Assembly: GCF_001661915.1 (NCBI RefSeq)
Contig: NZ_LYWY01000034.1
Coordinates: 186,001 to 250,000, forward strand
DNA from: Croceicoccus pelagius
Lineage (GTDB): Bacteria > Pseudomonadota > Alphaproteobacteria > Sphingomonadales > Sphingomonadaceae
Direction of reading: 5' to 3'
Length of the DNA stretch: 64,000 nt
In this document: one piece after another, positions 17,594-24,967 of the stretch
How positions within the stretch are numbered: position 1 is the stretch's first letter
Layout of the letters: every line of letters starts with the position of its first letter
Notes under the pieces: generated by a model
What the model was told of the DNA's origin: nothing
What the model saw: only the letters and a program-made list of their open reading frames with translations
Database searches by the model: none
Position numbers and translations under genes: made by a program

Positions 17594-17788
17594 TCAGACC
17601 AGCGACAACAGCCACTGCATGACCGCGCCGAACAGCGAATCGATGCCGAGGAAGAAAACGGAGAGAATGACCATCATGATACCGACGAAGATCGCCGTGC
17701 TGGTGGTCTCCTTGCGGGTCGGCCAGACGACCTTGGAGCCTTCTGCTCGGACCTGGCGGATGAATTCGCCGGGGCTGGTCTTGGCCAT
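17594..17788 (-). CDS. secE: Preprotein translocase subunit SecE
   Basis: 64 residues from ATG 17788 (an upstream in-frame extension to 18037 has no SecE character). Amphipathic helix with VRAEGSKVVWPTRKET, the conserved SecE hinge signature, then one transmembrane helix (about 31-55). The single-helix form is typical of alphaproteobacteria. SecE stabilises SecY in the translocon. Co-transcribed with nusG. Confidence 0.97.
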   Translation of the reverse strand: MAKTSPGEFIRQVRAEGSKVVWPTRKETTSTAIFVGIMMVILSVFFLGIDSLFGAVMQWLLSLV

Positions 17789-18097
17789 CGTGTCTCTTCC
17801 TTGACTTGTCGTTCGCGTGGACTGTGTTTCGCCATCGGTCCATCGCCGCTCCGAGCGAAGCTGGGAGACGGCGTTAAAAGTTCCGATGTCGGAATTGCGG
17901 GAATGCCAATAGTATCGCACGCGTCTCGGTGCAAGGGGTGACGCACCTTTACGTGGCCCCAATGCCACGAATGTCGGCCCGATCCGCCACCGATCGGCAG
18001 GGGCGACCGTGCAAAGCCCGCGATTGGCGCTTTCCAAGCTTGTTACGGACAGATAGCAATTGAAACCATTCTGTAATCGGGATCACGGGACAACTGC
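17789..18097. other. Divergent intergenic region secE / AGCS symporter
   Basis: 309 nt without a gene. It must hold the secE-nusG and symporter promoters. I looked for tRNA-Trp, which often sits directly upstream of secE, and it is not here; the tRNA-Trp gene lies near 21.85 kb. A minus-strand ttgcac...tactat pair near 17.9 kb could be a promoter but its 14-nt spacing is short. Confidence 0.5.
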
Positions 18098-19630
18098 ATG
18101 ACAGTAGCACCTCAGGCGGGGCCAAGCCTCATCGACCACGTAACGAACGTATCGGATTTCATATGGGGCGGAACGTGGAACGGGGATCCTGTCCTCGCCA
18201 TCGGGGGACAGCCGCTGCCGCCGATGACGATCATCCTGCTAGGCATCGGCCTGTGGATGATGGTAGGTTTGCGGTTCTATCCGATCCTGAAACTGGGCAG
18301 CGCCTTTTCCGGCCTGTTCAAGGGCCGCAAAGGCGAGGGCGCGGGTGAAATCAGCCCCTTTGCCGCGCTTTCCACCGCCCTTTCGGGACAGGTCGGCACG
18401 GGCAACCTTGCCGGCGTCGCCACGGCCATTGCGCTGGGCGGACCAGGTGCGATCTTCTGGATGTGGATCACGGCGCTGATCGGCATGGCGCTGGCCTTTG
18501 CCGAAGGGTCGCTTGCCATCCGGTACCGCGAACAGACGAGCGACGGTTCCTATCGCGGCGGCCCGATGAGCTACATCATGATCGGCCTTGGCCCAAAATT
18601 CACCTGGCTGGCGATCATCTTTTGTATCGGCACTCTCGCCTCAGCCATGGTGACGGGCAACATGATCCAGTCGAACGCCATGGCCGACGGGATGAATGAA
18701 CTGTTCGGGATAGAGGAATGGCTGGGGGGCCTAATCACCGCGATTATCGTGCTGATCGTCATCCTTGGCGGCATCAAGTCGATCGGCAACGTGGCCGAAA
18801 AGGTGATCCCGTTCATGGCCGGTGCCTACATCATCATGGCGATAACGGCGCTGATCCTGAACTTTGCCGACCTGCCCGAAACTTTCGGCCTGATTTTCTA
18901 TGGAGCATTCAATCCGCAGGCGGCGACCGGCGGTTTCGTGGGCGCAGCGATCATGCTGGCCATTCGTGCCGGTGTCGCGCGCGGCCTGTTTTCGAACGAA
19001 GCCGGTCAGGGTTCGACCCCGATCGCCCACGCCGTTGCACAGACCGACGATCCGCAGCAGCAGGGTCGCATGGCGATGATGGGCACGTTTATCGATACCA
19101 TCGTCATCTGCACGATGACTGCGCTGGTCATGCTGACGGTTGAAGGCAACTTTACCGCCGGCGGCGAAACGGTGCGCCATGCGTGGAACTCCGACCTTCA
19201 GGGATTTGCAATGACCAGCGGGGCCTTTGCCGCAGCTTTCCCATTCGAGATCGTGAACGTGCCGCTCGGCACACTGGTCGCGTCGCTGGCCCTGATCCTG
19301 TTCGTTTTCACGACGCTTTTGACGTGGAGCTATTACGGCGAACGCGCGATCACTTTCCTGTATGATCGCGTCCCCGGTTCCACCCGTGGCGGAGAGAAAG
19401 TACTGCACCTGATCTGGCGCGTGCTGTGGTGCGTGGTGATCTTCATCGGCTCCACCCAGGACCTGACGCTGGTCTGGCGCCTTGGCGACATCTCGAACGC
19501 GGCGATGGCACTGCCCAACCTGCTGGCGCTCGCGCTGCTGTCGGGAGTGGTGTTCAAGCTGGCCAAGGGACAGCGCAAGGCTGGGCCCGATCATATCCGC
19601 GCAACGCCCGAAGAGCCGGAGGAATACTGA
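18098..19630 (+). CDS. AGCS-family sodium:alanine/glycine symporter
   Basis: 510 residues with about 11 transmembrane helices. Family signatures: SPFAALSTALSGQVGTGNLAGVATAIALGGPGAIFWMW (contains the sodium/substrate helix), and MLAIRAGVARGLFSNEAGQGSTPIAHA. It takes up alanine or glycine with Na+ across the inner membrane. Stands alone between secE and a terminator hairpin at 19658-19689. Confidence 0.95.
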   Translation: MTVAPQAGPSLIDHVTNVSDFIWGGTWNGDPVLAIGGQPLPPMTIILLGIGLWMMVGLRFYPILKLGSAFSGLFKGRKGEGAGEISPFAALSTALSGQVGTGNLAGVATAIALGGPGAIFWMWITALIGMALAFAEGSLAIRYREQTSDGSYRGGPMSYIMIGLGPKFTWLAIIFCIGTLASAMVTGNMIQSNAMADGMNELFGIEEWLGGLITAIIVLIVILGGIKSIGNVAEKVIPFMAGAYIIMAITALILNFADLPETFGLIFYGAFNPQAATGGFVGAAIMLAIRAGVARGLFSNEAGQGSTPIAHAVAQTDDPQQQGRMAMMGTFIDTIVICTMTALVMLTVEGNFTAGGETVRHAWNSDLQGFAMTSGAFAAAFPFEIVNVPLGTLVASLALILFVFTTLLTWSYYGERAITFLYDRVPGSTRGGEKVLHLIWRVLWCVVIFIGSTQDLTLVWRLGDISNAAMALPNLLALALLSGVVFKLAKGQRKAGPDHIRATPEEPEEY

Positions 19631-19956
19631 CACTCCCGGCCATAAGCTGACACGATGAAGGGCGGCGCGATTCGGTTCGTGCCGCCCTTTTCGTTTGGCC
19701 GCGCGACGGGCCGAGCGCTGGCATGGACGGCCCGAAACCGGCGGTCCGTGTGAAAAACCGAAATATGGCGGAAATTTGCTCCGGTGGCCGAACAGGCCCC
19801 TCCGCCCGTCCCGGATTTCGCCCCCGGTTCATCTGCAATTCACGGCGAAAATCCCGATGTCCGGATCGAGTGTCGCGGGGCGTTCCCTCCCCCCCTCCCT
19901 TGCGTCCCGCGGCACCGGCACCTGTCAAAGGGGAAATTCGGGAAAGGACATCACCC
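19631..19956. other. Intergenic region between AGCS symporter and Ala-rich exported protein
   Basis: 326 nt. The first 60 nt contain the symporter terminator. The remainder holds no gene I can support; a frame continuous with the downstream gene is open from 19723 but its extra residues lack a signal peptide and it is best seen as leader. Confidence 0.5.
19658..19689 (+). terminator. Rho-independent terminator after AGCS symporter
   Basis: Stem aagggcggc / gccgccctt with a 14-nt loop, followed by ttcgttt on the plus strand, 28 nt after the stop. Confidence 0.8.
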
Positions 19957-20313
19957 ATGAAGATCATCGCAGCATCCGCACTTGCCGCAGCAGCGCTCCT
20001 GCCGTTCGCCGCACAGGCGCAGGACGCCGATACGACCGTTGCCGCAGGCGCATCGGTTGAAGCCAGGGCCGAAGCGCCCGGCACCGACATCTCCGCATCG
20101 GCAAGCGACCTCACCGTCGTCGCGAAGGACAACGGCATGGCCAAGGCCGACGCCGCCAAGGCCGAAGGCTCGGTCACGACCGAAGTGCCCGCATCGACCG
20201 CGCACACCGCGCACGATCACGCCGCGATGGCCGGCGCAAAGGTCGAGATGGGCGCCAAGGTGGAGAAGCCCGAAGCGGCAGCAAACGCCAAGGCCGACGT
20301 CGCGGGCAAGTAA
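19957..20313 (+). CDS. Exported Ala/Lys-rich small protein
   Basis: 118 residues. The start at 19957 gives a clear signal peptide (MKIIAASALAAAALLPFAAQAQ). The mature part is low complexity, Ala/Lys/Glu-rich with Thr and Asp (AKADAAKAEGS, AHTAHDHAAMAGAKVEMGAKVEKPEAAANAKADVAGK), probably disordered. No known domain. Followed by an 11-bp hairpin. Expression is plausible because of the signal peptide and flanking terminators. Confidence 0.65.
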   Translation: MKIIAASALAAAALLPFAAQAQDADTTVAAGASVEARAEAPGTDISASASDLTVVAKDNGMAKADAAKAEGSVTTEVPASTAHTAHDHAAMAGAKVEMGAKVEKPEAAANAKADVAGK

Positions 20314-20342
20314 GCCCCCGGCTCTACAGCCAGTTCCCTGGG

Positions 20343-20376
20343 GAAGGGCGCGCGGACAAAGGCCTGCGCGCCCTTC
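20343..20376 (+). terminator. Hairpin after Ala-rich exported protein
   Basis: Perfect 11-bp inverted repeat gaagggcgcgc / gcgcgcccttc with a 12-nt loop, 29 nt after the stop. The downstream T content (tgcgtctattc) is modest. Confidence 0.65.
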
Positions 20377-20463
20377 TGCGTCTATTCAGGGGCGCAGGCG
20401 TCGCTTCCTGCCCGACGATCAGGCACAGGTTGCAAACTTCCAGTCCGCCAGTTGCTTGACTAT

Positions 20464-21459
20464 CTAAAGCCCGCTCGGAGCGTCGGAAGTGCGTTTTGCT
20501 GTCGCACGACGCTCTTCGGCGTCCTCAAGGCTCTGGGCTTCTTCATAGATATACTTTTCCCTCCAGCCAAGCCAGGGCGCCGACAGCGAGATCGCCACCC
20601 CACTCGGCGCGACCGAGAAATGCTTGAACTGCGATTTGTTGCTCAGCGCCTCGAAAAGGTACTGTGCATTGCGGTCACCTTCGAAGATCGCACTGCATCC
20701 TTCAGGCAGATCGTCCGTCTTCGCCAGGTAATCTGCGCAAGTTCCGCGCAACAGTTTCACCTTGCGCTGCCGATCCACCTGTTCAGGACCTCGCTCGTCC
20801 TTGTCGGTAGGCTGCAAGCCTGCGGGGACTGGCATCTGCACATGATACTCGGCAATGATGCTGTTGCCCCATTTCCGCGAGGTTGAAGGTTCACCCAATC
20901 TTTCTTTGAGAGTTTCGGCGTAAAGCTCGGGGTTCACGTCTACCTTGAAGCGTTGTTCGTACCCGACCCTGTAAAGGCGCTGCTCGCCCGCGTTATTGAT
21001 GTAAAACGAGGGTGTCAGATATTCGACATCGACCGGCAATTCGAACTGCGACACATTGATGTCGCCATTACCGGGAATGCGGAGCCATTTGTGGACGTGT
21101 TTCTGCAGATAGCCCGGCTCCCGGCTTCCAATTTTCTTGAGCCCCACCTCGGCAGCCTGCTGCCTGGCTCCGGTCCCGTCGCTATACTCCCAACCATCGG
21201 GCAAGCCGAAGCCAGCCTTGATCAACGCGTCTCTTGTTTCGTCGATGGTCATGTTGAACTTCAGACCAAAGACCTCCGTGTCCATGGCCTCCGCCAGCGA
21301 ATAAGTGCGAGCATCTGTAAAACTGGAGGCCGCCCCTTGTGTACTTGTCGCATCGCTCGCCCCGGTCTCTGCAACTTCCGCATCGACCTCTCCGGTTTCT
21401 CCCGAACCGCAGGAGGCAAGGGCAATAGAAAATAGACACAAAGAAAGCTTCAAACGCAT
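20464..21459 (-). CDS. Hypothetical lipoprotein
   Basis: 331 residues. Lipoprotein signal MRLKLSLCLFSIALASC, then an acidic Ser/Thr-rich linker (~18-50), then a folded region beginning TEVFGLKFNMTIDETRDALIKAGF, a pattern seen in small exported domains with a 'G-x-x-F/L-G-M' substrate-like start. Two later cysteines (GTCADYL, EGCSAIF) may pair. Codon use seems less GC-rich than in neighbouring genes and the downstream flank toward tRNA-Trp is disordered, so acquired DNA is possible. I do not recognise the family. Confidence 0.72.
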   Translation of the reverse strand: MRLKLSLCLFSIALASCGSGETGEVDAEVAETGASDATSTQGAASSFTDARTYSLAEAMDTEVFGLKFNMTIDETRDALIKAGFGLPDGWEYSDGTGARQQAAEVGLKKIGSREPGYLQKHVHKWLRIPGNGDINVSQFELPVDVEYLTPSFYINNAGEQRLYRVGYEQRFKVDVNPELYAETLKERLGEPSTSRKWGNSIIAEYHVQMPVPAGLQPTDKDERGPEQVDRQRKVKLLRGTCADYLAKTDDLPEGCSAIFEGDRNAQYLFEALSNKSQFKHFSVAPSGVAISLSAPWLGWREKYIYEEAQSLEDAEERRATAKRTSDAPSGL

Positions 21460-21811
21460 TTTAGTCCCCTGATTTTGGATTCACCTTCCATCGAAAGATT
21501 GAGATCGTCTTAAATCGCCTGTGCGGCTGACGTCCACATCCCCCTGAGGTCTCAAGGGCACCGCCCGCATTTCTGGACGAAGACGTTGGCATAGATGCCG
21601 ATCGCGACGATGCGACCTGGCCGGACATCATGCAGCCGGTGGATGGTGGGGATTGGTCCTTTAAGCCCGGCGCGGGGGACCAGATGGAAACCGGCGCGGA
21701 ATAGTCCGCCATCAGCCATGAGACTGGCGAAATCACTTCGCGTGCCGCAGCAGGTGGCACTCCCTTGGGGAGGCAAGGGGCTTCGCCAAGTATTTCGGGA
21801 AGTGGCAGGAG
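21460..21811. other. Intergenic region between lipoprotein gene and tRNA-Trp
   Basis: 352 nt. Only short frames with no ribosome binding site and no domain character occur on either strand. Three tandem copies of the 9-mer gtggcagga end the region (21802-21828, the last copies running into the tRNA 3' end). Could be remnant DNA next to a tRNA; nothing firm. Confidence 0.45.
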
Positions 21812-21828
21812 TGGCAGGAGTGGCAGGA
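21802..21828. repeat. Three tandem copies of gtggcagga at the tRNA-Trp 3' end
   Basis: Copies at 21802-21810, 21811-21819 and 21820-21828. The inner copies form the tRNA T-stem/acceptor 3' strand, so the outer copy looks like a duplication of the tRNA end. Confidence 0.8.
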
Positions 21829-21887
21829 TTCGAACCCGCGGCCCTCGGTTTTGGAGACCGATGCTCTACCAACTGAGCTACACTCCT
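21812..21887 (-). tRNA. tRNA-Trp (CCA anticodon)
   Basis: 76 nt, with genome-encoded CCA. Acceptor aggagtg pairs with cactcct; D-loop agctcagttggtagagc; anticodon loop ctCCAaa reads UGG; T-arm gcggg-ttcgaat-cctgc. All four arms close. It is the only tRNA seen. It lies 4 kb from secE, its common neighbour. Confidence 0.97.
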
Positions 21888-21997
21888 GCGGGTGGAGCGG
21901 CCTCTATCGCCCTTCGCACCGGCTGACAAGCGCCTCTTGCAAGGAAATTGGCAGGCGTGCGTGACAAGCCCCCGAACGCGGGGCATATTCGCCTCCG

Positions 21998-22720
21998 ATG
22001 TCGACCGGCGCGCCTCCCGACAAGTCCCACGCGGTCATCGCGCCCGACCTGCTGCTGCTCGCCTATCGCAGCGGCATTTTCCCGATGGCCGAAAGCCGCG
22101 ACGATCCCGAGATCATGTGGATCGAACCTCGCGAGCGCGCGATCATTCCGCTGGACGGGCTGCAGGTCTCGCGCTCTCTGGCCAAGGAACTGAGGCGGGA
22201 CCGCCTTACCATCACCTGCAACCGCGCCTTCGGGCAGGTCATGGCCGAATGCGCCGCGCCGCGACCCGACGAGGACGGGGAAGAGGGCGAAAGCTGGATC
22301 AGCGATCGTATCGTGGCGAGCTATTCGCTGCTGCACCGGCTGGGCCACGCCCATTCGGTGGAGGTTTGGGACGGCGAACGCCTGGTCGGCGGGCTCTACG
22401 GCGTGTCGTTCGACCGAGTGTTCTGCGGCGAATCGATGTTCAGCCGCGTGTCCAACGCTTCGAAGATCGCGCTGTGCTGGCTGGTCGCCGCCATGCGCGA
22501 AGCACGGATGGAACTACTCGACTGCCAGTTCATGACCGCGCACCTTGCCTCGATGGGCGCGGTGGCGATGTCGCAGTCGGCCTATCTGGAAAAGGTGGAG
22601 CAGGCCTGCCGCCCGGCGGAATTTGCGCCTTACGCGCCGCTGCCCGATGCCTTCGCGGCGTTGGCGGCCTCTTCCTCACCCGGGAAAGTCATCGCGCAGT
22701 CCTTGATCCACACGTCGTAG
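21998..22720 (+). CDS. aat: Leucyl/phenylalanyl-tRNA--protein transferase
   Basis: 240 residues. Family blocks: DLLLLAYRSGIFPMAE, WIEPRERAIIPLDGL, VEVWDGERLVGGLYGVSFDRVFCGESMFSR, NASKIALCWLV and LLDCQFMTAHLASMGA. It adds Leu or Phe to N-terminal Arg/Lys, marking proteins for ClpAP through ClpS (N-end rule). The C-terminus (KVIAQSLIHTS) matches the usual family end, so the coding overlap of 91 nt with the convergent DUF2155 gene appears real. Confidence 0.95.
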   Translation: MSTGAPPDKSHAVIAPDLLLLAYRSGIFPMAESRDDPEIMWIEPRERAIIPLDGLQVSRSLAKELRRDRLTITCNRAFGQVMAECAAPRPDEDGEEGESWISDRIVASYSLLHRLGHAHSVEVWDGERLVGGLYGVSFDRVFCGESMFSRVSNASKIALCWLVAAMREARMELLDCQFMTAHLASMGAVAMSQSAYLEKVEQACRPAEFAPYAPLPDAFAALAASSSPGKVIAQSLIHTS

Positions 22721-23202
22721 ATCGGATGTTCGACCACGTTCAGTGACGGGCTGTTTAGGAACAGCCAGCCGGAGAAAACACGCGTCCAGTCCGGATTGTC
22801 GTCTTCGCGGTCGTCGGTCGTGAAGACCTGCACGAAGGCGCCTTCCTCGGGCTCGTTATCCCAGGGCGGACGACGCTCGCACGTCTTCAGGCGGATCAGC
22901 ACGTCGTCGATGCGCTTTTCCTCGCCCGGCTTCAGCACGACATCCTGCGTCAGGTTGTTGCGCTTGTTGAGCAGACCCAGCGTTGCGACCCGCTCTTCCA
23001 GCGGCGTGCCTTCGGGCAGAGTGCCGTCGGGGGCCTGTTCCTCGGTCGCGGCAACGGTTTCGTTCGCGACCGGAGCGGCAACGGAATCGTCGGTCTGAAC
23101 CGCAGGCGTGCCGCCTTCTTCAGCGGGCTTGTCGCCGCAACCTGCCAGCAGCAGTGCCGCGCCAAGCGCGAGCGTTGCGGCCTTCAGGGCGGATCGGCTC
23201 AC
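22630..23202 (-). CDS. DUF2155-domain lipoprotein
   Basis: 190 residues, GTG start. Signal with lipobox LLAGC, an acidic linker (~22-70), then the DUF2155 core (LLNKRNNLTQDVVLKPGEEKRIDDVLIRL, VFSGWLFLNSPSLNVVEHPIYDVWIKDC). The two core cysteines (KTC, KDC) may bond. The family is alphaproteobacterial and of unknown function. Its start overlaps the NDUFA12 stop by 4 nt (GTGA) and its last 91 nt run antisense to the end of aat, the conserved neighbour order in this class. Confidence 0.92.
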   Translation of the reverse strand: MSRSALKAATLALGAALLLAGCGDKPAEEGGTPAVQTDDSVAAPVANETVAATEEQAPDGTLPEGTPLEERVATLGLLNKRNNLTQDVVLKPGEEKRIDDVLIRLKTCERRPPWDNEPEEGAFVQVFTTDDREDDNPDWTRVFSGWLFLNSPSLNVVEHPIYDVWIKDCAMTFPGEEEAANAAKASGSGA

Positions 23203-23597
23203 TGGTCGGGCGACCAGGCTTCGTAGTCCCCGGTCGCACGCGCACGCACGCCGCCCTTTTCCAGCGCGCCGGCGGGGCGATAGGCGCCCGCGGTGCCGGT
23301 GGCGTTGGGAGTGTAGTCGACCTCGAAGATGCGCGGCGGGGGAAGGTTCGATTCAGGAACCGAATCGAAGGCCCCGTGCAGCCAACCGTGCCATTCGGCC
23401 GGAACGCGGCTGGCATCGTTGGCACCGTCGTAGATGACCCAGCGGCGTTCGTTGCCCTGCGCGTTGGGCTTCTTTGCACGATAGTACTTGTTGCCCTGCG
23501 CGTCGGTGCCCACGTGCTCGCCGTGGCGGCTCGTGTTCATCATGGTGGTGAAGGTGGCGCCGTTCCACCACGTGAAGATCTTGCCGAGGATGCTCAT
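23199..23597 (-). CDS. NDUFA12 (B17.2)-family accessory subunit of complex I
   Basis: 132 residues from ATG 23597. Contains the NDUFA12 core: GEHVGTDAQGNKYYRAK, ERRWVIYDGANDASRVPAEWHGWLHGAFD. In alphaproteobacteria this protein is a supernumerary subunit of NADH:ubiquinone oxidoreductase at the junction of the arms, encoded away from the nuo operon. Translationally coupled to the DUF2155 gene. Confidence 0.95.
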   Translation of the reverse strand: MSILGKIFTWWNGATFTTMMNTSRHGEHVGTDAQGNKYYRAKKPNAQGNERRWVIYDGANDASRVPAEWHGWLHGAFDSVPESNLPPPRIFEVDYTPNATGTAGAYRPAGALEKGGVRARATGDYEAWSPDQ

Positions 23598-23671
23598 GGT
23601 GCGTGTGCGATTAGCCGCAAGCGCGCACGCGTGCAACTGCAAGACGCACCCTCAAGCGGCAATCTGCGCGC

Positions 23672-24199
23672 TTATCCCGCCGGAGCGGTAAAAGTGACCT
23701 TGTCGCCTGCCTCCAGCCCCAGCTCCGCAGCGCGCCCACCAGCCAGTTCCAGCACGTACATGACAGGCCCCGTCGAACGCACCGATTCCAGCGAATAGGG
23801 CTCTGCATTCGCGCCGATCGTATCGATCGTGCCGTCGACTTTCACGAAGATGATGTCGAGCGGGATGACCGTGTTCTTCATCCAGAAGCCCTGACGGCTC
23901 GGCTGCGAATCGGTGGTGCTGAAATCGAAGATCATCCCCTCGTCAGCGCCCAGTTCGGTGCGGAACATGAGGCCGCGGGCGCGTTCCTGCGGCGTGCCGG
24001 CATATTCGGCGGCGATCTCGTGGGTCTTGCCGTCGATCGTCAGCGTGACCGGAACGATGGCAAGGCCCGATACGGGGTGGCGCGTGGCCGTCGTTTCGCT
24101 GGCGGCAGCCTTGGGCTGCTCTGCCGATGGCGTGCAGCCGCCCGCAGCCAGCCCGGTTGCCATCAGGCTCAGCAGCACCGGGCCCAGGATCGATTTCAT
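23672..24199 (-). CDS. DUF192-domain exported protein
   Basis: 175 residues. N-terminal lipoprotein-like signal (LAAGGC). The DUF192 core spans about 55-170: AEYAGTPQERARGLMFRTELGADEGMIFDF, FWMKNTVIPLDIIFV, VMYVLELAGGRAAELGLEAGDKVTF. Periplasmic or outer-membrane; function of the family is unknown. Its ATG overlaps the recX stop by 4 nt (ATGA). Confidence 0.9.
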   Translation of the reverse strand: MKSILGPVLLSLMATGLAAGGCTPSAEQPKAAASETTATRHPVSGLAIVPVTLTIDGKTHEIAAEYAGTPQERARGLMFRTELGADEGMIFDFSTTDSQPSRQGFWMKNTVIPLDIIFVKVDGTIDTIGANAEPYSLESVRSTGPVMYVLELAGGRAAELGLEAGDKVTFTAPAG

Positions 24200-24792
24200 C
24201 GGTATTCCTCTTCGTCGAGAGCATGGGCCCAGTCGCGGGCCGTGTCCTGATCGGGCGCATCGACCAATTCGCGCGCCGCGTCCAGCGAATGTCCCGCACG
24301 GATCATCGCCGCGATCTGTTTTTCGCGCACGGCCCTGTCGTCGGCTGGTGCCCCGTCTGCGCCGAACGGCCCGAACCGCCGTTTCTCTGCCATGCGCAGC
24401 GCGGCGTGACGCCTGTCGGCTTGCGAGATGTCGTGCCGGTCTTCGCCAGCGATGCCCGCCTGGTCCAGCGCCGCGCCAACCCGCCTTGCGCCATATCCGC
24501 GGCGCAGCAGGCTTCCGGTGCGCAACCGGGCGAATTCCTCGTCATCGACATACCGCTTTTCGACGAAGCGCGAGACGAGCGCGGCGACATCGGGCGCTGG
24601 GGTGCCTTCCTCCTGCCCTTCCCAGCCGCGTTCCCGCAATTTTCGCCTGCAATACCGCTCCAACGCCTTCGCCGAAGTGGCGAAACGGGCGACATAGGCG
24701 ACGGCAAGCTCTTCCAGCATAATCGGGGTCAAAGGCTTTCTTACCCTTGCAGCCCGCCTTTTCCGGGGATATTCGCCCTCGCTTCCATCCAT
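24196..24792 (-). CDS. recX: RecX-family regulator
   Basis: 198 residues from ATG 24792 (an upstream extension to 24882 is less likely). Helical repeats with basic surface: ARFATSAKALERYCRRKLRERGW, VSRFVEKRYVDDEEFARLRTGSLLRRGYGARRV, and a tail with REKQIAAMIRAGHSLDAARELVDA. RecX binds along RecA filaments and limits recombinase activity. recA is not in the window; the gene heads the recX-DUF192-NDUFA12-DUF2155 operon. Confidence 0.88.
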   Translation of the reverse strand: MDGSEGEYPRKRRAARVRKPLTPIMLEELAVAYVARFATSAKALERYCRRKLRERGWEGQEEGTPAPDVAALVSRFVEKRYVDDEEFARLRTGSLLRRGYGARRVGAALDQAGIAGEDRHDISQADRRHAALRMAEKRRFGPFGADGAPADDRAVREKQIAAMIRAGHSLDAARELVDAPDQDTARDWAHALDEEEYR

Positions 24793-24967
24793 CGCGCCAT
24801 ATTCGTGCCACAGTCTCGTAACAATGCAAGCGGCCTCACGGGTCGCAAGTGGTGGATGTAACGATAAAAACGGCGACTGCACCGGGGGGAGCGAATTTCA
24901 TGCCGTATTCATCAAGCGACAGGCTAGAGCGGCCGGATTTGCAATTGGACGGGAAAGCTTAGTTTTC

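Noticed and set aside
17789-18097. tRNA-Trp expected upstream of secE
   Set aside because: No cloverleaf found in the spacer; the tRNA-Trp gene is at 21812-21887 instead.
21461-21760. 99-codon minus-strand frame near tRNA-Trp
   Set aside because: No ribosome binding site, Ser-rich, no homology by eye; more likely chance frame in remnant DNA.
21802-21828. Possible CRISPR-like array (three 9-mers)
   Set aside because: Copies are head-to-tail without spacers and belong to the tRNA 3' end.
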